Notes: generated by a model from the letters alone, not told the origin. Counted from the stretch's first letter, positions 1-6,218 are shown. The stretch: 7,563 nucleotides of DNA from an uncultured Succinatimonas sp. (GCF_905203285.1 NZ_CAJKVK010000093.1:1-7563); one strand, 5' to 3'. Numbers and translations are program-made.

Positions 1-237
1 AGGTTAAAAATGAAGGCGCCACTTTACAATAAAACCCTTAAATAATAAATAGTTAATTTTGTATATTAATATTTTGCCGTCAGTTTAAAATGTAAAAATT
101 TTTGTATACAAACATATGTTCTTGATTAAAACGTATATGAAAATTATGGTGCTTATTTAAAATTTAAAGCCAAAAGGCAAAAAGCTATATCTTTATTAAA
201 ATCTGGGTAACAGCTAAGTTTTCACTTCTTTTTTACC
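1..237. other. AT-rich non-coding left edge
   Basis: No convincing gene is present. All three minus-strand frames are closed by stops within the first 40 bases. On the plus strand two frames are open from the edge to stops at about 30-32 and 43-45, so the last few codons of a plus-strand gene entering from the left cannot be excluded, but nothing recognisable is encoded. The stretch holds short palindromes (see 101-120) and leads into the terminator of the rsuA transcript. Confidence 0.6.
101..120. repeat. Two adjoining short palindromes
   Basis: TTTGTATACAAA (101-112) is a perfect 12-bp palindrome. It overlaps AACATATGTT (111-120), a perfect 10-bp palindrome, by two bases. In AT-rich DNA such palindromes can arise by chance. 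They could be a regulator-binding site for a gene outside the window, but no gene next to them supports this. Confidence 0.3.
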
Positions 238-275
238 TATAAAAAAGCGCCTGAACACAAAAAGTTACAGACGCC
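238..275 (-). terminator. Intrinsic terminator of the fabB-rsuA operon
   Basis: Read on the minus strand, GCGTCTG-T-AAC pairs with GTTCAGGCGC, with one bulged T and one G-U pair. The loop is 7 nt, followed directly by TTTTTTATA. It begins 24 bases after the rsuA stop codon. There is no T-run on the plus-strand side, so it acts in the minus direction only. Confidence 0.85.
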
Positions 276-298
276 GACAACTTTAAAATCTCTTGTCT

Positions 299-1042
299 TT
301 AAATTGCATCTTTTACAAAAAGAAGATCTACTTCATCGTCACTTAAAAGACGATATTCTCCCTCTTCAAGAGATTCATCCAATTCAAGCGATCCGATTTT
401 AAGTCTGGTAAGTTCAATTACCTCACAGCCGACACATTCAAACAAGCGTTTAACTTCATGAAAACGGCCTTCCTGTACCTCAACCAAACCGACGTTATCC
501 GCTTCAATTGTCAATTTTGCGCTTTTATACGGAAATTTTTCCTCAGGATGTTTTAATCCTTTAAGAAAAGCACTTACCGCTTTTTCCGGGATCGGCTTAT
601 CGGTTACCGCGCGATAAAGCTTTACAATCTCTTTTTTAGGATGAGTTATTTCATGAATAAGCTCACCGTCATCGGTAACGATTAATAATCCCGTAGTATC
701 AATATCAAGTCTGCCGGCACAATGTAATGTTTCAGGACGAAGTTCATCCACAAATAGCGAAGTTACGATGCGATGATTACGATCGCGATCGGCACACACC
801 ATATCAGTAGGCTTATTTAACATATAAACACGTTTTTTAAAGCCTTCTTCATAAAGCGATATCTCATCGTCATCAATGGTAATAATGCTGTTTACCGGAA
901 TTTTTAAAGCCGCTTCCAAAGCGGCTTTACCGTCAACTAATACTCGTCCTTCTTTAATAAGTGCGCTCGCTTCCTTTCGGGATAATCCGGTAAGTTTTGC
1001 CACGCACTTATCAAGACGTTCTTTTTGTACTTTATCAGACAC
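299..1042 (-). CDS. rsuA: 16S rRNA pseudouridine(516) synthase RsuA
   Basis: This 247-residue protein converts a uridine of 16S rRNA (U516 in E. coli) to pseudouridine during small-subunit assembly in the cytoplasm. Residues about 9-50 form an S4 RNA-binding domain (RLDKCVAKLTGLSRKEA). The catalytic motif GRLDIDTTGLLIVTDDG at 110-126 carries the nucleophile Asp113. EGRFHEVKRLF at 191-201 is the conserved C-terminal pseudouridine synthase motif. The sequence IDTT after the catalytic Asp matches RsuA rather than RluB, RluE or RluF. E. coli RsuA has 231 residues; the difference is mostly a short N-terminal extension. The start is GTG at 1042-1040, supported by AAGGA six bases upstream. The gene overlaps the end of fabB by 8 bp and is followed by a terminator, so it is the last gene of a two-gene operon and is probably translationally coupled. 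Confidence 0.93.
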   Translation of the reverse strand: MSDKVQKERLDKCVAKLTGLSRKEASALIKEGRVLVDGKAALEAALKIPVNSIITIDDDEISLYEEGFKKRVYMLNKPTDMVCADRDRNHRIVTSLFVDELRPETLHCAGRLDIDTTGLLIVTDDGELIHEITHPKKEIVKLYRAVTDKPIPEKAVSAFLKGLKHPEEKFPYKSAKLTIEADNVGLVEVQEGRFHEVKRLFECVGCEVIELTRLKIGSLELDESLEEGEYRLLSDDEVDLLFVKDAI

Positions 1043-2252
1043 CGTATTTCCTTAAAATCAAGGTTGCGTTAGTACCGCCAAAACCGAAGCTGTTGGACAT
1101 TACGGTATTAAGCTCCGTCACTCTTGCGGTGTTGGCGACAATATCAAGACCTTGTGCACTTTCATCCAAAGTTTCGATATTAATTGAAGGAGCGATAAAA
1201 TTGTTCTCAAGCATAATCAAGCTGTAAATGGCTTCATTAACGCCTGCAGCGCCTAAAGCATGGCCGGTCATGGATTTAGTTGATGAAATGGGCGGCACTT
1301 TGTCTTTAAAGACTGCTTTAATCGCCTCGATTTCCTTAACGTCACCGACTACGGTCGAAGTTCCGTGAGTGTTAATGTAATCAATAGGATACGGACAAGT
1401 TCTTAAAGCCTGGCACATGCAGCGCTCAGCTCCCTCTCCTGACGGAGCGACCATATCATAACCGTCAGAGCTTGCGCCAAAGCCTACAACCTCGGCTAAA
1501 ATTTTAGCGCCTCGGGCTTTAGCGTGTTCTTCATCTTCAATAACCACAATGCCGCCGCCGGCACCAATTACAAAGCCGTCGCGATTGGCGTCATACGGAC
1601 GAGACGCTTTATCGGGGGTAGCATTATATTTACTTGACAATGCGCCCATACCGTCAAAAAGGCAGGCGATAGTCCAGTCGGCAGCTTCTCCGCCGCCAGC
1701 AAAAATAATGTCATGGCGACCGAGCATGATTTCATCGCAAGCAGCTTCTATACAGTGAGCAGAGGTCGCGCACGCGGAACTTACAGAATAAGAAACGCCT
1801 TTTATCTTAAACGGAGTTGCAAGGCAAGCTGACGTTGTGGAGCTCATTGCCTTGGTTACGGCGTAAGGTCCGATGCGCTTTACGCCCTTAGTGCGCAAAA
1901 TATCGGCCGAGTCTACGGTAGTTTTAGTCGAGCCGCCGCCCGACCCTACGATAAGGCCGGTTCTTTCATTAGAGACATCTTTTTCTTCAAGTCCTGACAT
2001 TGCGATAGCTTCTTTCATTGCAATGTAAGAATAAGCTGCCGCATCGCCCATAAAGCGCAAATCGCGTCTGTCTATATAATCTTTAAAATCAATATTAACC
2101 ATGCCGGCAACTTGTGATCTCATGCCTTTTTCGATGAAATCAGGCTCTGCTACAATTCCTGAACGTCCGGCCTTTAATGAATCTAAAACAGCATCTTTTC
2201 CGATACCGATGCTGGACACAATACCGTAACCGGTAATAACTGCTTTACGCAT
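1035..2252 (-). CDS. fabB: 3-oxoacyl-[acyl-carrier-protein] synthase I (FabB)
   Basis: FabB condenses malonyl-ACP with acyl-ACP in type II fatty acid synthesis. In gammaproteobacteria it elongates the cis-unsaturated intermediates and so sets unsaturated fatty acid content. The 405 residues match the length of E. coli FabB (406). The catalytic triad is visible: Cys161 in SSACATSAHC, His296 in NTHGTST and His331 in MTGHALGAAG, with the conserved Lys326. The glycine-rich end SNSFGFGGTNATL (386-398) is typical of the thiolase fold. GSGGGS (103-108) and TKAM..SACLATPFKI (133-150) follow FabB more closely than FabF. ATG at 2252-2250 is preceded by GGAGGA at 11 bases and by AGGGA at a closer spacing. 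The gene is first in the operon with rsuA. No fabA is next to it in the window. Confidence 0.95.
   Translation of the reverse strand: MRKAVITGYGIVSSIGIGKDAVLDSLKAGRSGIVAEPDFIEKGMRSQVAGMVNIDFKDYIDRRDLRFMGDAAAYSYIAMKEAIAMSGLEEKDVSNERTGLIVGSGGGSTKTTVDSADILRTKGVKRIGPYAVTKAMSSTTSACLATPFKIKGVSYSVSSACATSAHCIEAACDEIMLGRHDIIFAGGGEAADWTIACLFDGMGALSSKYNATPDKASRPYDANRDGFVIGAGGGIVVIEDEEHAKARGAKILAEVVGFGASSDGYDMVAPSGEGAERCMCQALRTCPYPIDYINTHGTSTVVGDVKEIEAIKAVFKDKVPPISSTKSMTGHALGAAGVNEAIYSLIMLENNFIAPSINIETLDESAQGLDIVANTARVTELNTVMSNSFGFGGTNATLILRKYGV
1049..1053 (-). promoter_or_regulatory. rsuA ribosome binding site inside fabB
   Basis: AAGGA on the minus strand lies six bases before the GTG at 1042-1040 and inside the last codons of fabB. 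There is no nearby in-frame ATG, so this site decides in favour of the GTG start. Confidence 0.75.
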
Positions 2253-2335
2253 AAACGTCCCTGTCCTCCGAACTCATTTTTACATTTACATTCAAACATT
2301 ATTAGAACGTCAATTCAACCGCCTAAGTTAAACTT

Positions 2336-2363
2336 TTTATACTTTTTTTATCTTATCCGTAAA
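2336..2363 (-). promoter_or_regulatory. Candidate fabB-rsuA promoter
   Basis: On the minus strand TTTACG (2358-2363) and TATAAA (2336-2341) are separated by 16 bases, a good sigma-70 arrangement. It would give a 5' leader of roughly 75-80 bases before the fabB ATG. A weaker alternative lies closer to the gene around TTGAATTGACG. I see no FadR-like TGGTCCGACCA site. Confidence 0.45.
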
Positions 2364-2448
2364 TTTAATTTTTTCTTATGCAACAAATTATTTTTTAAAA
2401 AATGTTAAATTCATTTTGATAGTAAAAATTCAACAGTTTTTCACAAAA

Positions 2449-2466
2449 ATGCTATGTACTTAGCAT
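2449..2466. repeat. Inverted repeat ATGCTA-N6-TAGCAT
   Basis: A perfect 6-bp inverted repeat with spacer TGTACT lies between the divergent fabB and GNAT-like genes. Its right arm sits where the -35 of the plus-strand gene would be, relative to TATAAT at 2487-2492. The placement suggests a regulator-binding site, but the arms are short. Confidence 0.35.
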
Positions 2467-2486
2467 CTTAATTTTTCTTAGTTTTT

Positions 2487-2492
2487 TATAAT
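2487..2492 (+). promoter_or_regulatory. Perfect -10 box upstream of the GNAT-like gene
   Basis: TATAAT matches consensus fully and lies 56 bases before the ATG at 2549. No good -35 hexamer is found 16-18 bases upstream, where CATCTT or ATCTTA stand. The promoter is therefore either weak or helped by a bound protein. Confidence 0.5.
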
Positions 2493-2548
2493 CTTTCATC
2501 AAGAGTTTTTGAACACAAAAAAACAATCAAACAACATAAGGTCTTTTT

Positions 2549-2869
2549 ATGCATATCCAACATAACAAGGATTTGCATCGGTTTACTGTTGAAATTAACG
2601 GGCATACAGCTTTAGTTGATTATCAGCTGTATGACGGTGCCCTTGATATCCGCAAGACATTAGTACCTAAAGAGATAAGCGGCAGAGGTATTGCCGCAGC
2701 CTTGGTCAAAGCAGCCTATGACTATGCCCTAGAGCAAAAATTAAAATGTATCGGAACTTGCTCTTACGCCGTGGTGTGGCTTGATCGTCATCCTGAATAT
2801 AACGGACAAAAAAGTACGGACTTTGTCGAAGGTGCCTGCGCCGTTGCACCGCATGCCGTCAAAAAATAA
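2549..2869 (+). CDS. Small GNAT-like N-acetyltransferase (YjdJ/NATD1 type)
   Basis: This soluble 106-residue protein has the layout of the minimal GCN5-related acetyltransferase family that includes E. coli YjdJ and human NATD1 (Pfam Acetyltransf_CG, PF14542). The acetyl-CoA pyrophosphate loop is visible as ISGRGIAAALVKAAYDYA (43-60), followed by a beta strand and the family's C-terminal signature CSYAVVWLDRHPEY (71-84). The cysteine of that signature, Cys71, is present. Family members lack much of the acceptor-binding part of larger GNATs, and their substrate is not established, so no reaction is assigned. ATG at 2549 follows AAGG by seven bases. The gene is divergent from fabB and is followed by the TraF-like gene, which appears to have its own promoter, so the two need not be co-transcribed. 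The tail after residue 85 is not recognisable. Confidence 0.85.
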   Translation: MHIQHNKDLHRFTVEINGHTALVDYQLYDGALDIRKTLVPKEISGRGIAAALVKAAYDYALEQKLKCIGTCSYAVVWLDRHPEYNGQKSTDFVEGACAVAPHAVKK

Positions 2870-2872
2870 TCT

Positions 2873-2898
2873 AAAAAATTTTTTGGCTTATATAAGCC
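2873..2898. repeat. Hairpin after the GNAT-like gene, possible weak terminator
   Basis: AAAAAATTTTTT (2873-2884) is followed directly by the palindrome GGCTTATATAAGCC (2885-2898), four bases after the stop codon. The plus-strand downstream sequence is TTCCG rather than a T-run, so it is not a standard intrinsic terminator. It may be a weak terminator or an mRNA 3' end structure. Confidence 0.4.
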
Positions 2899-2911
2899 TT
2901 CCGTAAGATAG

Positions 2912-2932
2912 TTGTGTGCAAATTGCACACAA
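2912..2932. promoter_or_regulatory. Perfect 21-bp palindrome, probable operator
   Basis: TTGTGTGCAA and TTGCACACAA are exact inverted repeats around a single central A at 2922. The right arm overlaps the only plausible -35 hexamer (TTGCAC, 2923-2928) of the TraF-like gene, so a dimeric protein bound here would block RNA polymerase. It resembles a CRP site only loosely: the TGTG and CACA elements are there, but the centre and spacing differ. The 12-bp core recurs at 6141-6152. Confidence 0.6.
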
Positions 2933-2953
2933 ACCTCAAAGTGCGCTTATAAA
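2923..2953 (+). promoter_or_regulatory. Candidate promoter of the TraF-like gene
   Basis: TTGCAC (2923-2928) and TATAAA (2948-2953) are spaced by 19 bases, or by 18 if the -10 is read as TTATAA. Transcription would begin near 2960, about 30 bases before the ATG. The spacing is longer than ideal. Confidence 0.45.
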
Positions 2954-2990
2954 TTTTTTATATGATGTTTTCTTTTTTAAGGAAACATCT

Positions 2991-3521
2991 ATGCTTAAAG
3001 CATTAACGCAAATACTTATCTCCCTTTTTACATTAACCTGCATCTTTTCCTTTCTTTTAAATTATCTAAATGCCTGGATAAACGTGTCATCATCTTTGCC
3101 TATAGGAATCTACCTTATAAAAAAAGACGATGGTATACCTAAAAAAGGAGATCTGGTTTTATCCTGTATCCCTAAGCTTTATGCCAATCTTGCTTTTGAG
3201 CGCGGTTACCTTACATCAGGAAAATGCGAAAATAAAATCGCTCCAGTAGGCAAATATATTGCTGCGGCAAAAGGAGACAATGTACGAACCGCATCCGACG
3301 GAATATATATAAACGGCAAGCTTATAAAAAATTCAAAGGCACAAAAATATGATGCAAACGGCTTTAAAATGTTTACCCAAAGTATCAATCGAACACTTTA
3401 TGATAATGAAATTTTATTACTTAATGAAAAAGAAAATTCTTTTGATAGCCGCTACTTCGGAATAATTGACACCAACTTTATAATCGGAAAATTAGAGCCT
3501 CTTGCGATATTAAAAGAATAA
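2991..3521 (+). CDS. TraF-type (S26) signal peptidase, solitary
   Basis: This 176-residue inner-membrane peptidase has its active site on the periplasmic side and belongs to the Ser/Lys signal peptidase fold. Residues 5-29 form one transmembrane anchor. N-V-S-S-S-L-P-I-G-I-Y (31-41) fits the TraF motif N-x-S/T-x-S-x-P-x-G-x-Y, giving Ser35 as nucleophile. Lys88 in APVGKYIAAAKGD is the general base. NSFDSRYFG (149-157) is the last conserved box. Cys59 and Cys79 (GYLTSGKC) are the cysteine pair usual in TraF and absent in LepB. TraF of plasmid RP4 matures the conjugative pilin, but no conjugation gene is visible here, so the substrate is unknown. ATG at 2991 has AAGGA seven bases upstream. An upstream in-frame GTG at 2916 lies inside the palindrome and lacks a ribosome site, so I do not use it. 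Confidence 0.85.
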   Translation: MLKALTQILISLFTLTCIFSFLLNYLNAWINVSSSLPIGIYLIKKDDGIPKKGDLVLSCIPKLYANLAFERGYLTSGKCENKIAPVGKYIAAAKGDNVRTASDGIYINGKLIKNSKAQKYDANGFKMFTQSINRTLYDNEILLLNEKENSFDSRYFGIIDTNFIIGKLEPLAILKE

Positions 3522-3525
3522 AGAG

Positions 3526-3551
3526 AAAAACCCCGGACACATGATCCGGGG
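3526..3551 (-). terminator. Intrinsic terminator of porin 1
   Basis: CCCCGGA (3531-3537) and TCCGGGG (3545-3551) form a 7-bp GC-rich stem with a 7-base loop. On the minus strand it is followed by TTTTTCTC. It begins 32 bases after the porin 1 stop. It ends four bases past the stop of the convergent TraF-like gene. The plus strand has no T-run after it, so it serves the porin. Confidence 0.85.
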
Positions 3552-3583
3552 AAGATTTCACAAGTGCAAATTAAGAAAGTTGA

Positions 3584-4696
3584 TTAGAAGGTATAACGGG
3601 CACCGACTGAGTAAACGTCCTGCTCAAAGTCTCTGCAGTCATTAGATGCTGCCTTAAAGTCATCATCAGTACCTGCATCAAAACGAGCCTCAACCCAAAC
3701 ATTGAAGTTCGGAGTAATAGCATAGTTTACGTAAACCGGAATGGTATATGCATTTGAATCATAGGCTTCAGGGCCATTGCCGTCATAGTCAATGTTCATC
3801 CACTCCCAAGCGGCATAAACATTAACACCACAGTCAAAGCCGTAACCTAAAACAGCTTCAACGCCCTGTACTGCATAATCATTGCCATTACCGTTCATAG
3901 TGAAATCACGGTTGTTATACAAAGCGGCGATAAAAGGACCTACCTCTCCACCCCATGAGATAGCGGCAGCCCACTGCTTATAGTTATCATAACTACGCTT
4001 AATATCAGTTGCAGTATAATTATAACCACCTAAATCATCTTGGAAACGAACATAACCATAACCGGCCTTAACGGAAATCGGACCAAAAAGAACATCAGGA
4101 GTTGTATAACCGACAGCTACGGAATAACTGTTTTTAATATCTAGCTCTTCTTCAGCAGCCCAAGCACCGTTTACAGTCTGTCCATCCTTTGCACTGCCGT
4201 AAGTTGCCATAAAGTCAACACCATAACCTGACCAGCTATACATGACCATACCGTCACGCTTATCATCGTTGCCAATCTGACCGGCGCATCCCCAATCATC
4301 AAAAATATCGGTTACGACCGTTACACCATTGTATACGGCATCTTCAAAGCGTCCTGCTTTTAACTGACCAAACTGACCGAAATCAGCACCAATCCACAAA
4401 TAACGGTTCGAAAATGAATCGTTTCCGTCTGAATCAGCAACGTCCCATTCAACATTACCGAATGCGGCAATTCCATCAGTTAACTGCGTACGAACATCAA
4501 TGCCCAAACGTCCTGATCCTACGATACCGGCATCTCCTGACGCTGACGTATTAGCAGAATCCTGTGAATATGCAACAGCCTGAATACGTCCGTAAACATC
4601 CATTGATGTCCCGTCTTTATCATAAACGGTAGCGGCAGACACAATTGAAGATACGGTAATTGAAGCAACAGCTAATGCCAATAATGACTTTTTCAT
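3584..4696 (-). CDS. Outer-membrane porin, general trimeric type (copy 1)
   Basis: This 370-residue precursor is of the Gram-negative general porin kind (OmpC/OmpF-like 16-strand barrel), which passes small hydrophilic solutes. The signal peptide is about residues 1-21 (MKKSLLALAVA..., cleavage after VSA). The mature part begins ATVYDKDGTSMDVYGRIQA, a typical first strand. It ends VYSVGARYTF, with the terminal Phe recognised by the BAM complex. GRFEDAVYNGVTVVTDIFDD (115-134) corresponds to the segment leading into constriction loop L3. Cys137 sits where OmpC has PEFGG. Cys289 and Cys354 are further cysteines. Its signal peptide differs from copies 2 and 3 after residue 11. The ribosome site is GGGGA ten bases upstream. 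It is monocistronic, with its own terminator. Substrate preference cannot be read from the sequence. Confidence 0.93.
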   Translation of the reverse strand: MKKSLLALAVASITVSSIVSAATVYDKDGTSMDVYGRIQAVAYSQDSANTSASGDAGIVGSGRLGIDVRTQLTDGIAAFGNVEWDVADSDGNDSFSNRYLWIGADFGQFGQLKAGRFEDAVYNGVTVVTDIFDDWGCAGQIGNDDKRDGMVMYSWSGYGVDFMATYGSAKDGQTVNGAWAAEEELDIKNSYSVAVGYTTPDVLFGPISVKAGYGYVRFQDDLGGYNYTATDIKRSYDNYKQWAAAISWGGEVGPFIAALYNNRDFTMNGNGNDYAVQGVEAVLGYGFDCGVNVYAAWEWMNIDYDGNGPEAYDSNAYTIPVYVNYAITPNFNVWVEARFDAGTDDDFKAASNDCRDFEQDVYSVGARYTF

Positions 4697-4723
4697 AATT
4701 TTTAAATCCCCAAAATTTACAAT

Positions 4724-4768
4724 ATTATAGCTATAGGCAATTATAGTTATCTATAACTAACTATAATT
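4724..4768 (-). promoter_or_regulatory. Porin 1 promoter with clustered TATAG repeats
   Basis: On the minus strand a perfect TATAAT at 4724-4729 would start transcription about 20 bases before the ATG. Instead of a -35 hexamer there is a repeat cluster. AATTATAGTTA (4739-4749) and TAACTATAATT (4758-4768) form a perfect 11-bp inverted repeat. Nested within it, TAGTTAT (4744-4750) and ATAACTA (4753-4759) form a second. The motif TTATAGTTA or CTATAACTA thus appears about three times side by side. The layout suits an activator or repressor binding as several dimers. Confidence 0.55.
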
Positions 4769-4858
4769 AGTATAACACAACATAAAATTGAAAAAATAAA
4801 AATTAGAAAATGATTAAAATATGTGCAAGGGAAAATAATAAAACAAAATGTTTGTGCT

Positions 4859-4890
4859 AAAAAAGCATGACCCCGGACAATGCCGGGGTC
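4859..4890 (-). terminator. Intrinsic terminator of porin 2
   Basis: GACCCCGG (4869-4876) and CCGGGGTC (4883-4890) form an 8-bp stem with a 6-base loop. On the minus strand it is followed by ATGC and then TTTTTT. It starts 31 bases after the porin 2 stop. Its CCCCGG core is shared with the terminators of the other two porins. Confidence 0.85.
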
Positions 4891-4921
4891 AAAAAATCAA
4901 CAACTGCTTAACAGCTGCTTA

Positions 4922-6031
4922 TTAGAAGGTATAACGAGCACCGACAGAGTAAACGTTCTGCTCGTAATCACGACTTTCATTTGATGCTGCGTAGAAATCG
5001 CTATCAGTTCCAATATCAAAGCGAGCTTCAGCCCAAACTTTGAAATTCTGGTTGAAATTATAGGTTACCAGTACCGGAATTGTGTAAGCATCAGAATCAT
5101 AAGACTCGCTACCGTTGCCATCATAATCAATGTTCATCCACTGCCAACTTGCCAAGATGTTAAGACCACATTCAAAACCGTAGCCTAACAAAGCCTCAAC
5201 TCCCTGAACCTTGTAATCTGAATGGGAAGAAACATCGTTCATGGTGAAATCACGAACACTATACATTGCTACAGCATATGGACCGACATCTGCAGTTCCC
5301 CAAGACAAAGCCCCTGACCACTGTTTGTAATTATCATACTGATGAGTATAGCTGTAGTTTCCATTATCATCCTGGAAGCGTACATAACCGTAACCTGCTT
5401 TAACAGCGATCGGTCCGAAAAGAACGTCAGGTGAAGTATAACCTAAAGCAACAGCAAAACCGTTTTTAACGTCGGCATCACTTTCACCGTTGCCAAACCA
5501 TGCACCTTCAATTCTCTGTCCGTCTTTTGCTGTACCATAGGATGCTGCAAAATCGACGCCATAGCCAGACCAAGTATACATAATCTCGCCATCACGCTTA
5601 TCAGATGAACCTAAATGACCATTGCAACCAGCATCTTCATAAATATCGGTAACAGATGTTACACCATAGTAAACAGCATCTTCAAAACGACCGCCTTTAA
5701 TCTGACCAAACTGGCTGAAATCAGCGCCTACCCAAATATAGCGAGCGCTAAAATGATCGTTTGCATCGCTGTCTGCAACATCCCACTCAGCCTTGGCAAA
5801 ACCGTCAATTCCGTCAGTAAGGGCAGTATTAACCTGAATACCTAAACGACCAGAACCTACAAGACCGGCATCACCTGATGCTGAGGTATTGCAATGATCT
5901 TGTGAATAAACAACAGCCTGAACACGACCATAGACATCCATAGAGGTACCGTCTTTATCATAAACGGTAGCAGCAGAAGCAGATGAAGCTGCAAAAGCAG
6001 CAACGGCTAAAGCTAATAATGACTTCTTCAT
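4922..6031 (-). CDS. Outer-membrane porin, general trimeric type (copy 2)
   Basis: This 369-residue precursor is a close paralogue of copy 1. The signal peptide is residues 1-20 (cleavage after ASA). The mature part begins ATVYDKDGTSMDVYGRVQA and the last strand is VYSVGARYTF. GRFEDAVYYGVTSVTDIYED (114-133) leads into loop L3, where Cys136 stands. Cys288 aligns with Cys289 of copy 1. Cys47, in the first extracellular loop (SQDHCNTS), is found only here. The segment NGFAVALGYTSPDVLFGPIA (190-209) is nearly the same in copy 3. Differences between copies fall mainly in predicted extracellular loops. The ribosome site GGGA lies eight bases before the ATG. The gene has its own sigma-70 promoter, leader hairpin and terminator, so it is an independent unit. 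Confidence 0.93.
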   Translation of the reverse strand: MKKSLLALAVAAFAASSASAATVYDKDGTSMDVYGRVQAVVYSQDHCNTSASGDAGLVGSGRLGIQVNTALTDGIDGFAKAEWDVADSDANDHFSARYIWVGADFSQFGQIKGGRFEDAVYYGVTSVTDIYEDAGCNGHLGSSDKRDGEIMYTWSGYGVDFAASYGTAKDGQRIEGAWFGNGESDADVKNGFAVALGYTSPDVLFGPIAVKAGYGYVRFQDDNGNYSYTHQYDNYKQWSGALSWGTADVGPYAVAMYSVRDFTMNDVSSHSDYKVQGVEALLGYGFECGLNILASWQWMNIDYDGNGSESYDSDAYTIPVLVTYNFNQNFKVWAEARFDIGTDSDFYAASNESRDYEQNVYSVGARYTF

Positions 6032-6068
6032 TTTATTTATCCCAATTAATGAAAGATTTTTATTATGT

Positions 6069-6092
6069 TTGCAAGACGATTAGCGCCTGCAA
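6069..6092 (-). promoter_or_regulatory. Hairpin in the porin 2 mRNA leader
   Basis: In the minus-sense RNA, UUGCA-GGCG and CGUC-U-UGCAA pair around the loop CUAAU, with one bulged U. One pair is G-U and would be an A-C mismatch on the other strand, so the structure is best formed in the porin transcript. It lies within the predicted leader, near its 5' end, and could stabilise the mRNA or take part in post-transcriptional control. Confidence 0.4.
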
Positions 6093-6104
6093 TAAAATTT
6101 TTGC

Positions 6105-6132
6105 ATTATACACTTATTTTTTGAGATCAAAA
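6105..6132 (-). promoter_or_regulatory. Porin 2 promoter
   Basis: On the minus strand a perfect TATAAT (6105-6110) has TTTTGA (6127-6132) 16 bases upstream. Transcription would start near 6098, giving a leader of about 67 bases. This is the strongest promoter candidate among the three porins. Confidence 0.6.
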
Positions 6133-6140
6133 TATGAAGT

Positions 6141-6152
6141 TGCAAATTGCAC
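6141..6152. promoter_or_regulatory. Palindrome upstream of the porin 2 promoter
   Basis: TGCAA-A-TTGCA (6141-6151) is a perfect 11-bp palindrome with a following C. It begins nine bases upstream of the candidate -35. The 12-mer TGCAAATTGCAC is identical to the core at 2917-2928 before the TraF-like gene. The location fits an activator site. Confidence 0.45.
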
Positions 6153-6188
6153 TAATAAAAGGAAAGGAAAAAGAAAATTTGAGCAGAT

Positions 6189-6218
6189 AAAAAGCAAAAC
6201 CCCGGCATAAGCCGGGGT
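6189..6218 (-). terminator. Intrinsic terminator of porin 3
   Basis: ACCCCGGC (6199-6206) and GCCGGGGT (6211-6218) form an 8-bp stem with a tight 4-base loop. On the minus strand it is followed by TTTTGCTTTTT. It starts about 30 bases after the porin 3 stop. A second small stem, GCTGC-TTT-GCAGC (6230-6242), lies between stop and terminator. Confidence 0.85.

Noticed and set aside
997..1227. Plus-strand open frame across the fabB-rsuA junction
   Set aside because: It is antisense to two well-supported genes, has no recognisable motif and is explained by their codon use.
1549..1758. Plus-strand open frame inside fabB
   Set aside because: Antisense shadow of conserved FabB coding sequence, with no ribosome site or homology that I can recognise.
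2912..2932. CRP-cAMP site
   Set aside because: TGTG and CACA are present but the consensus TGTGA-N6-TCACA is not met: the inner A and T are replaced and the spacing is odd.
2916..2990. N-terminal 25-residue extension of the TraF-like protein from a GTG at 2916
   Set aside because: The GTG lies inside the 21-bp palindrome, upstream of the candidate -10 box, and has no ribosome site. ATG at 2991 has AAGGA at seven bases and gives a normal TraF N-terminus.
3206..3388. Minus-strand open frame inside the TraF-like gene
   Set aside because: Antisense shadow of a gene with intact catalytic motifs.
4739..4768. CRISPR or phage attachment repeat
   Set aside because: The repeats are too short and too close together, have no spacers, and lie at a promoter.
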